Origin: Halanaerobacter jeridensis
Lineage (GTDB): Bacteria; Bacillota; Halanaerobiia; Halobacteroidales; Halobacteroidaceae
Direction: 5' to 3'
Assembly (NCBI RefSeq): GCF_016908315.1
Contig: NZ_JAFBDQ010000005.1
Location: forward strand, 126,001 to 190,000
Length of the DNA: 64,000 bases
A program made the translations under genes and the position numbers. The number at the start of each line of letters is the position of its first letter. Within the stretch, counting starts at the first letter, position 1. The notes beneath the pieces are model-generated. The model did no database searches. It saw only the letters and a program-made list of their open reading frames with translations, and was not told the origin of the DNA. Shown here in pieces: positions 54,648-62,717 of this stretch.

Positions 54648-56990
54648 TCACTTTTTGACATAAAAATCTATCTCCCGATGATATCCTGCCCCATCAACTA
54701 CATGCAATTGATGTTCTCCGCTAGCAGGCAGCATTAGTTTTTGATGACTTCCTTTCGTAGTACCTAAATATTGTTGATCTAAATACCAAAACAGCTTGCT
54801 ATTTTGCCCAGAATGAGCTACTTTAAAGGTGACTTTTTGATAATTGCCATTACTACCACGAGGTATCGAAATAATACTATCCTGTTGGGGATAAATAAAT
54901 TCAATTGGATTATTATTTGTAACTGTCGGACAATCGGCTCTATGCGGCAAAGTCGTATACACATTATTCCCCCGTTTACTGAGATAGGCTACTACCTGCG
55001 GTGGATAAACAACTTCCAGACTCTTAGTCAAATCATCACGTTCCCAACAGCGCGAACAGACTTCTCTTGTTTGCGCTTGATTAGTATATACAATTTCTTC
55101 ATAGGGAGAATAGCGCAGAGGCTTAGCATTTTTAGGCACTACAGCTGTAGTTAAATCTGCTAAATCCTGCTCCATAATTTTATCAGACAGACGATAACCT
55201 GTCTGGGCTGAAACCTTTATTTCTTCTAAATCATCTTTAGGTTTAGCAAAAAAATCTTGATAGTAATCCTTATCTAAACTATTAAATAATTCAAAAAACA
55301 ATGGTGCTGCTGCATTTAAACCGCTGATTTTCTGATTTTCCTGTCCATTAAAATTACCAACCCAGACAGCAATTGTCCACTCAGGAGAAGTTCCAACTGC
55401 CCAAGCATCACGGTTGCCATAACTCGTTCCGGTTTTCCAAGCAATTCGGTACTGAGAAGAATAGTTACGCCAAAAGTAATCTGCTCCCGGCCGCTTTAGG
55501 TCATCAATGATATCTAAAGTTAAATAAGCAGCCCCTGGAGTAATTAGCTGTTGAGCTTGATCAACAGTAGTGAATAACTTGTCTTCTGACTGCATAACTT
55601 CTAATCCCGAAAAATGACCATAGTTACCTAAACCTCGGTATAATGCTGCTATATCCCAAACTTTAATCTCAGCTCCTCCCAGCGCTAGAGGTAAACCATA
55701 GGCTTCTGCATCACGAAACAAAGTGGTTATCCCTGCTTCTTCTAATAAATTATAAAACTCCTGGACTCCGTATTGATCTAATAAACTAACAGCTGGCGCA
55801 TTCAAAGAATTAACTAAAGCTTTGCGAGCAGTCACAACTCCAGCAAAATCATTATCGGCATTATAAGGAGAATAAGCTCCATAACTATTAGGAATATCTT
55901 CAATTTTACTGGGCGGAATAATCAACCCTTGATCCATAGCTCCAGCATATAAAAATGGTTTTAAAATTGAACCGCTTGATCTTTTCATCTGTACACCATC
56001 TATTTTGCCGCTGTGTTGATGGTCAAAGTAATCATTAGAACCAATATAACTTTTTACCTGTCCTGTTTTAGTATCAGCAATTAATACAGCACAGTTATTA
56101 ACTCCCTGCTGCTGTAATTTCTGCATATATTTCTGTACAATCTGAGTACTCTGCTGCTGAAGATCTTTATTAATTGTAGTCTTGATTACATCCTGCTTGT
56201 ACTTATTATTTAAACGCCGGGCCAAGTGCGGCGCCGCCAAATCAAAAGCCTGTTCTCCCTGAGGAATTTCTTCTGCCTGCGCTAACTGACATGTCGTTTC
56301 ATCAATTATTCCTTTACGCTGCAGTTTATCCAATAAGCGATTGCGCTTAGTTTTTAACTTCTCCCGCCCCCGCGTCGGATTAATCAAACTAGGACTATTC
56401 GGCAGCACGGCTAACAAAGAAGCTTGGCCCCAAGTCAAGTCAGCCGCCTCTTTGCCAAAATAACGCTGAGCAGCAGCCTGATAGCCCTTAATATTACCAC
56501 CATAGGGAGCATGATTTAAATACAAACGGAGTATTTCTTCTTTACTATACTTCATTTCTAGGCGCAGAGCTTGTATCATTTCAATTAATTTATTAACCAC
56601 TGTTCTATCTTTTTCTTTAGCTAAGCGGGCCACCTGCATTGTAATTGTACTCGCGCCACTAACTATCTTTCCTGCCCGTAGGTCTTGGACAATGGCTCTT
56701 CCTACCGCTAAAGGGTCAACTCCCCAGTGGCTGTAAAAACGTTTGTCTTCAAACTGAGTCACTGCCGTAATTAACTTAGCAGGCAGTTCCTTATCCTGCG
56801 GCGGAAAAATCCACTGCTCTTGAGAATTTAAAAAAACACGTAACTGCTCTCCATCTTCATCGACTACCACTGTACTATAGTCATCAGGAAAGAGAGGAGC
56901 CGGCAGTTTTGTTAACTGCCACACTCCTCCTCCTATAATTAAAACTGCTATTAAACTAGCTAATATGATTTTAACCTTGTTGTTAAACAT
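54648..56990 (-). CDS. pbpC: Penicillin-binding protein 1C
   Basis: A 780-residue class A PBP of the PbpC type. An N-terminal membrane helix (IILASLIAVLIIGGGVWQL) precedes the GT51 glycosyltransferase (QFEDKRFYSHWGVDPLAVGRAI, SGASTITMQVARL, NHAPYGGNIKGYQAAAQRYF) and the transpeptidase with SXXK in RSSGSILKPFLY (Ser about residue 340), SLNAPAVSLL and KTGTSYGNRDAW. The C-terminus is the PbpC-specific beta domain with two Cys-containing strands (REVCSRCWERDDLTK). It is coupled to the alpha-2-macroglobulin gene (9-base gap), as in E. coli yfhM-pbpC. ATG 56990 has AGGTGA upstream. Confidence 0.95.
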   Translation of the reverse strand: MFNNKVKIILASLIAVLIIGGGVWQLTKLPAPLFPDDYSTVVVDEDGEQLRVFLNSQEQWIFPPQDKELPAKLITAVTQFEDKRFYSHWGVDPLAVGRAIVQDLRAGKIVSGASTITMQVARLAKEKDRTVVNKLIEMIQALRLEMKYSKEEILRLYLNHAPYGGNIKGYQAAAQRYFGKEAADLTWGQASLLAVLPNSPSLINPTRGREKLKTKRNRLLDKLQRKGIIDETTCQLAQAEEIPQGEQAFDLAAPHLARRLNNKYKQDVIKTTINKDLQQQSTQIVQKYMQKLQQQGVNNCAVLIADTKTGQVKSYIGSNDYFDHQHSGKIDGVQMKRSSGSILKPFLYAGAMDQGLIIPPSKIEDIPNSYGAYSPYNADNDFAGVVTARKALVNSLNAPAVSLLDQYGVQEFYNLLEEAGITTLFRDAEAYGLPLALGGAEIKVWDIAALYRGLGNYGHFSGLEVMQSEDKLFTTVDQAQQLITPGAAYLTLDIIDDLKRPGADYFWRNYSSQYRIAWKTGTSYGNRDAWAVGTSPEWTIAVWVGNFNGQENQKISGLNAAAPLFFELFNSLDKDYYQDFFAKPKDDLEEIKVSAQTGYRLSDKIMEQDLADLTTAVVPKNAKPLRYSPYEEIVYTNQAQTREVCSRCWERDDLTKSLEVVYPPQVVAYLSKRGNNVYTTLPHRADCPTVTNNNPIEFIYPQQDSIISIPRGSNGNYQKVTFKVAHSGQNSKLFWYLDQQYLGTTKGSHQKLMLPASGEHQLHVVDGAGYHREIDFYVKK

Positions 56991-56999
56991 TATTATCAC

Positions 57000-59900
57000 C
57001 TATCTACTTAAAACTTCTACTCGCTGTCCGGCAGTAGTAGCCTTATAGCGATTATCATACATTGCTTCAACTAATGTCGGCGGTAAATAAAACTCACCGA
57101 CTGTTACTGTATTGATCTTAACTACAAATTCAAGATCATCCTGATATTTATCCATATCAAAGAACCAACGTACTCTATCATCTCTAATATCCAAATACTC
57201 TTCATTATCTAAATCATAATCATCCATCCAAGCTGGGAGTTTTTCATTAGATAAGCGAATATTTTCTATTTCCCAACCTGCTGGTAAAATCTGCACTAAG
57301 GCTACTTCACTTAACTCCTTATCAACAGTTTTATCTACTGTAAAGTGCCCCCAGAAAGTAGTGCCCTGCTCTAATTTTGTCGGATCAATCTTCTTTCCGG
57401 CTTTATTTAACCACTCTACCTGTAAGGCCATATTATTCTCTTCTGCCTTTATTTCATCGCGATGAGGAATACCTTCCCACTCTAAAGTCGCAAATAACGG
57501 CTGCTGGGATTTATTCTTAACTGTTACCTCTCCGCCAAAACTATCATTGACTGGCACTGCAGCAATTTTATCTGTAATTGTCGCTTCTTTTTCTTCTCCC
57601 TGGGCAGTTATAACTTCTGCTGCTAATTCCTCTTGACTATCACCTGTTGCCTTCAGATATTGACTAGCAGCTAATAAAGAGTAAGCTGTACTCTGGGTTG
57701 AATACCAATCATCTGTTGATAACTCTTCAGCAATATCATTATAAACTGCTAAGGCTTGATCATACTTGGCAAATTGCGTTAAAATATCAAGAATAACAGC
57801 TTTATCACGCAGTCTCGAACCATAAGTCCCACCTGTCTCGCGATATTCCTGCACATCAAAGCCTAAATCGTCAATTAATTCCTGGGCTACTTCGTCATAA
57901 CCTAAGACCTGATAAGCACCAGCTAAAAAATACTTAGTTGGAGTTCGCATCTGCCCTAGTTCATTTTCCCGCATGTAGTTCATTTCGCTAACTATTCCTT
58001 CATCTGCTAAAGCAAGTAAATACAAACGGTAAGCTCTAGTTAAACGATGTCCTTCTTTATCTCGACTCTGCTCTTGTTGATAATCTAACCAAGCTGCAAA
58101 CATATCCTGCGGCACAGCATAGCCCTGTTCTTGAGCAGCTAACAAGAAATGCCCGGCATAATTAGTGCCCCATAAACTAGCGCGGTGACTGTTCGGCCAG
58201 TAAGAAAAACCGCCGTTGTCTAACTGGAATTTGCGCAGCCGCTGGATACCGCTGTTAATATTCTTATCTATTTCTTTAATTCTCTCTTGCTCTAATTTAG
58301 AAATCTCTTCTAAATAAAGCTGAGGGAAAATACTAGAAGTCGTCTGCTCAATACAACCATAAGGATATCTAATCAACCATTTCAAACGGTGCTGTAGGTT
58401 AAGACTTCTCCGCCGTGATAAACTAACCTGCGCATAATTAGAATTAGCTATTCCTTTTTTAGGCACCGGCAAAGTAACTTGTTCGCCGCTGGCAATCACT
58501 TCTTTAGTCCCTTTATAAATATAAGGATTATATGGTCTAACGGCTAAATTAATCGTCTTTTGACTCTGATAATTATTTTCCTGAGCTTGAGCTTTAAAGG
58601 TGATTTTAGCTTCGCCAATTCCATCAACAGCTTTTAAATTAAAGTTAATATCTTTATTTTCAGCTCCATTAAAGGCTAAATTCTTTTCCTCAGCGCCTAC
58701 TACCTCTATTGGACCTTCTACTTCCAAACTAACTTCTACATTAGCTAAATCTTCTGCCATACCAAAGACTGTAACAGGAACTTTGATTTCATCTTTGGGT
58801 CCTAAAACTCGCGGTAAAGTAGGCATTAACATTAAATCAGATTTGACAGGGATATTTTTCTCGGCTGCTCCATAACTTCCCTGTTCGGCTCCTACAACCA
58901 TTACCCGCACACTGCCGATATAATTCGGCATCTTGAAGTCAACTTCAGCTTGGCCTTGTTCGTCAGTTTTAATTGGCCCTTTAAACATCGCTACCGGTTC
59001 AAAACGATTAGTTTCTTCAGCCTGTAGTTGTTTTTCTTGGTAATCCTTAGACATCTTTCTTGTCTCAGCACCGCCAATGGAAAAGACATTATAAATATAA
59101 CCTGAATCAAGACCGATAATATCAGCTAAATTATCAAAGGTCTGAGTAATTAATCGTTCTTTCTTAAAGAAATGATCTAGCGGATCAGGCGTTTTAAAAT
59201 TAGTGATATTTAATAAACCTTCATCAACTACAGCAATAGTAAACTGCGACTGTTCTTTCTCTTCTGTATTGACCTTAACTCTAAATTCTTCTTTCGGCTG
59301 TACCTTTTCTGGTACCTGCAGTTGATAATTTAGCCGAGCATTCTTTTTAGTCACAGCTAAAGATTCAATCCCGTACATTCTAATTGGCAAATCATTATTA
59401 TTCTCTTGCGGCTGTAATACTGAAATAAAGACATAGGCATTCGGGATATGCTCTTTAGTAATACCTACTTCAAATACAGTCTGGTTACTCGTGATTTCTT
59501 TCCATTCTTTTTGCAGAATCCGACCGTTCTTTTCAACGGCTAATAAAGCCCGCCCTGTCTGCGGAGTATTAACTGCTATTTTAGCAGTCTCGCCGGGATA
59601 ATACTGGTCTTTATCAGGTTTTAAAGTTACCACATCAGCACTCTGTTTATTCCCTTCATCGCCCCACCAATAAGAACGGAAGAAGTAACCGGCTTGATGT
59701 CCTCCTTCTACATCTGTCACTTCTAAGAACATCTCTCCATAATCTTCTAACTGATATTTTAAAGTAGCTAAATCCTGCCGTGAAGTAATTGTCCCCTGCT
59801 TCACAACTTCTATATATTTATCTTTTTTAAAGTGTTTTCTAAATGAATCACGATCATCATATTCCCACCACCAATAACGGCGCATACGATAAATTTTATA

Positions 59901-62573
59901 CTTCAACTTCTCGCCGCTAATCAACTCGCCATCTTTATCGACTAAGGCTAAATTAAAATTAACTTTACTGCCAATAGCTAAGCCATCATCTTTCAACTTC
60001 TTAATTCCCACAAATCTATCATAAGTTTTAACTGGAATTTGTTCTTGAGCGGGAACAGGACGACCGCCTTTTTCTAATACTTTAGTATCAATCTTAACCC
60101 GCAGTCCCGATGGAACATCTGTAATTTGCGGTAGTTCCCAACTTATATTTGTTTTCCCTTGTTGGTCAAGCTGCTGTTCAAATTTTTTACTCTTAATTGC
60201 TTCCCAATGCTGACCTTGATTTGTAAACACAAAAGAGTTGAATTTAGCAAAATCTACTGCATATGGTTCAATACTAATTTCTGTTTTACTATCTAATCCT
60301 TTAGCCGGAGCACCAAATAGATATTTAGATGATAATGAGAAATCAACTATCTCATCATCTAAAGTTAATTTTTCCTGCTCGGGATTGATTTTAACTTCAA
60401 TCCGATACGGTACCACTGATTCTACCTTTAATTCTTTGAAGAATGACTGACTGCCTACTTCAGCCTCTAGCTCCCAACTACCTGTTAAAGCAGTATCTTT
60501 AGTGCTAAAGTCAAAGGTATAAAAACCATCTTCAGCTTGACGATTTGTTTCTTCATAGACTAATTTCTTTTTAGGATTATAGACCTTAACTGTTACTGGG
60601 TGATCAGCAGGAAAAGTATTGCTTTCATTACGCACAATCGCTGCTAAATGTACTTTATCTCCCGGCCGGTAAACACCGCGGTCAGTATAAAGAAAAGTCT
60701 TTAAGCCTTGTTCGTTATTTACTCCCCCCGTATCAAACAATGACGTATCTAACTTAGTAGCATCAAATTCTAATACCGATAACTGCTGACCTTTTTTAAC
60801 TTCTATATAATCAGCACTACCCTCTAAGACAGCCATTCCTTGTTGATTAGTCATCGCTGTATCTACTACTTCAGCCGGATGGTCATAGTCATCATAATTA
60901 TCTCCATCATCATCACCGCGATCGCCGTCATCTTCATCATTATCTGCTTCATGACCACCGCTGTGATCATCATAGTCATTTTTTAATTCTACTACTGCAT
61001 TTTTAACCGGCTCCGTCGTTAGTATATCATTTACAAACACATGAGTTTTACCAGCAGAACGCTTGACTGTAACTCCTAAATTACTTAAAATCAAATGTTT
61101 AGCTTTCTGTCCGTGATTACGAATATGTCTTTGACAGTCATAATCATCCCACTCTGGTGGCATATAAAGAGTATCATCTTCGTCAAACTCTAACTGGACA
61201 ATGTATAAACCTGGCTGACTCTTTTCAATAGCTGCCGCTAAATCCAGCTGCGAAGTAATCCATTTATTTTTAGACTGACCTACATCTAATGTTTTAACAT
61301 CAATCACTTCTCCTGCCCACTGGAAAGAACGCTCTTCATATTCGTTAAAACTTCTCCCCTGCGGACGATAAGAATTTCGTTCTAAAAATTCTACTACATC
61401 ATCAGCATTAATTTTCTTTACTTTAGCTGTTACTCGCTGCACATTCATAGTTTGAAAAGCAATCTTTTGCTCTTTTAAAGTAGTTAAATAAATTCCGGAT
61501 TGAGCAAATCTAAGTTTGGGCTCTATATCAGAAATTTCAACTGTAAAGTCTACGTTTTTAGTAGTTTTGAGTTGACTGCCTAATTTTCCTTTTAACCCTT
61601 TAAATAACTGAACCCGATACTTTTGATCAGGCTTAAAGTCACCCTTCAGAGTTAACCCCCGCCCCTCGACTTGCACATCATAATTAAGATCTGGTTTAAC
61701 ATTCAAATATGCCTTATAGTTTAAATTTTGCGCCAAATAATCAGAAAAGAGCAAGCGCAAATTAGAATGATCATCAACTTTTTGCTCTTCTACATCAACC
61801 ACCCGCAGCGGTCCTACTGCCGGTAATAAATATTCTTTCTTTACTTGCTGAGCTAAATTCAATCGTTCTTTATCAATTAGAAGCTTAAACTTCATGTCTT
61901 CTTCAGTCCGCGCTACCTTATCAGACACTAGCTTAAATTTATGATTATCTTTTGTTTCAACTGCCCACTCAATCTGCTGCGGTCCTGACAATTTTACTGC
62001 TTCTCTAACAGCTTTCCGACTTGCCTCTTCAGCTAATTCAAACTCAGCTTTAAAACGAGCCTGTTTCTGCCCTCCATCAACTAACTCAAATTCTCCCTGC
62101 CAGCTTAATAGCCGTTGGCCTAAAGTTCTAAATTGAATACTTTTTTTATCAGGCTTAACTTCTTGGAGATTGGGAAACACTTTAGCCAAATCAATTAAAC
62201 CGGTATAATTCTTGGCCCCTGTTAGTTTATGCTGCGGCTTAAAAACAATTGTCTTAGTATCCCTCCAATAAACTTGGCCCTCTAGTTCTGGAGTGAAATT
62301 GAATATCTCCTCTTTTTCTAAAGGATAATCAATATAATCCTCATCTATCTGTGCTTCAGCAAACTCCACTGCTATCCTACCATCAGCTTCAACTACTCCT
62401 GAAGTGACTCGCGTAATAGTCTTACTAGAACTATCATTAGTTATCATTTCTTCACTAAGATCTTTAGGTTCGACATTACGTCCAATTAAAAATGCAATTA
62501 ATCCTATTAATAATAACAAAGCAATTATTAATCCAAAATTATCACTGATTACTTGTCTTAAGGAAGAAAACAT
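57000..62573 (-). CDS. Bacterial alpha-2-macroglobulin (YfhM-like) with thioester
   Basis: A 1857-residue bacterial alpha-2-macroglobulin. An N-terminal membrane helix (GLIIALLLLIGLIAFLIG) anchors it; there is no lipobox. The MG domains include FLYTDRGVYRPGDKVHLAAI (about residue 625), the A2M family segment TFDNLADIIGLDSGYI... and KMPNYIGSVRVMVVGAE, and the thioester motif GCIEQTTS is intact (Cys about residue 1404) followed by the alpha-helical thioester domain (GGFSYWPNSHRASLWGTNYA). Bacterial A2Ms trap attacking proteases in the periplasm, with PBP1C repairing peptidoglycan. An acidic insertion (about residues 533-564, rich in Asp with His and Gly) interrupts one MG domain. Start ATG 62573 follows AGGAGTGG. 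Confidence 0.95.
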   Translation of the reverse strand: MFSSLRQVISDNFGLIIALLLLIGLIAFLIGRNVEPKDLSEEMITNDSSSKTITRVTSGVVEADGRIAVEFAEAQIDEDYIDYPLEKEEIFNFTPELEGQVYWRDTKTIVFKPQHKLTGAKNYTGLIDLAKVFPNLQEVKPDKKSIQFRTLGQRLLSWQGEFELVDGGQKQARFKAEFELAEEASRKAVREAVKLSGPQQIEWAVETKDNHKFKLVSDKVARTEEDMKFKLLIDKERLNLAQQVKKEYLLPAVGPLRVVDVEEQKVDDHSNLRLLFSDYLAQNLNYKAYLNVKPDLNYDVQVEGRGLTLKGDFKPDQKYRVQLFKGLKGKLGSQLKTTKNVDFTVEISDIEPKLRFAQSGIYLTTLKEQKIAFQTMNVQRVTAKVKKINADDVVEFLERNSYRPQGRSFNEYEERSFQWAGEVIDVKTLDVGQSKNKWITSQLDLAAAIEKSQPGLYIVQLEFDEDDTLYMPPEWDDYDCQRHIRNHGQKAKHLILSNLGVTVKRSAGKTHVFVNDILTTEPVKNAVVELKNDYDDHSGGHEADNDEDDGDRGDDDGDNYDDYDHPAEVVDTAMTNQQGMAVLEGSADYIEVKKGQQLSVLEFDATKLDTSLFDTGGVNNEQGLKTFLYTDRGVYRPGDKVHLAAIVRNESNTFPADHPVTVKVYNPKKKLVYEETNRQAEDGFYTFDFSTKDTALTGSWELEAEVGSQSFFKELKVESVVPYRIEVKINPEQEKLTLDDEIVDFSLSSKYLFGAPAKGLDSKTEISIEPYAVDFAKFNSFVFTNQGQHWEAIKSKKFEQQLDQQGKTNISWELPQITDVPSGLRVKIDTKVLEKGGRPVPAQEQIPVKTYDRFVGIKKLKDDGLAIGSKVNFNLALVDKDGELISGEKLKYKIYRMRRYWWWEYDDRDSFRKHFKKDKYIEVVKQGTITSRQDLATLKYQLEDYGEMFLEVTDVEGGHQAGYFFRSYWWGDEGNKQSADVVTLKPDKDQYYPGETAKIAVNTPQTGRALLAVEKNGRILQKEWKEITSNQTVFEVGITKEHIPNAYVFISVLQPQENNNDLPIRMYGIESLAVTKKNARLNYQLQVPEKVQPKEEFRVKVNTEEKEQSQFTIAVVDEGLLNITNFKTPDPLDHFFKKERLITQTFDNLADIIGLDSGYIYNVFSIGGAETRKMSKDYQEKQLQAEETNRFEPVAMFKGPIKTDEQGQAEVDFKMPNYIGSVRVMVVGAEQGSYGAAEKNIPVKSDLMLMPTLPRVLGPKDEIKVPVTVFGMAEDLANVEVSLEVEGPIEVVGAEEKNLAFNGAENKDINFNLKAVDGIGEAKITFKAQAQENNYQSQKTINLAVRPYNPYIYKGTKEVIASGEQVTLPVPKKGIANSNYAQVSLSRRRSLNLQHRLKWLIRYPYGCIEQTTSSIFPQLYLEEISKLEQERIKEIDKNINSGIQRLRKFQLDNGGFSYWPNSHRASLWGTNYAGHFLLAAQEQGYAVPQDMFAAWLDYQQEQSRDKEGHRLTRAYRLYLLALADEGIVSEMNYMRENELGQMRTPTKYFLAGAYQVLGYDEVAQELIDDLGFDVQEYRETGGTYGSRLRDKAVILDILTQFAKYDQALAVYNDIAEELSTDDWYSTQSTAYSLLAASQYLKATGDSQEELAAEVITAQGEEKEATITDKIAAVPVNDSFGGEVTVKNKSQQPLFATLEWEGIPHRDEIKAEENNMALQVEWLNKAGKKIDPTKLEQGTTFWGHFTVDKTVDKELSEVALVQILPAGWEIENIRLSNEKLPAWMDDYDLDNEEYLDIRDDRVRWFFDMDKYQDDLEFVVKINTVTVGEFYLPPTLVEAMYDNRYKATTAGQRVEVLSR

Positions 62574-62674
62574 GGTTACCACTCCTAACATAAAATTAAT
62601 TTATCTAATAATAACTAATTATATTTTTCCTTCTTATCATATACTACTATATAACAAGCTTAATTACCTTTTTC

Positions 62675-62708
62675 AAAAAAAATAAAACAGACCAAAAATC
62701 TTGATCTG
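62675..62708 (-). terminator. Terminator of the hydrogenase/chemoreceptor chimera gene
   Basis: Minus-strand CAGATCAA-GATTT-TTGGTCTG stem (8 bp with one G-T or mismatch) followed by TTTTATTTTTTTT, 10 bases after the stop codon. Confidence 0.75.
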
Positions 62709-62717
62709 AGTTTATAT

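Noticed and set aside
58600-58875. Plus-strand frames inside the A2M gene (also 60238-60450, 62404-62685)
   Set aside because: Antisense shadows of a well-supported 1857-residue gene.
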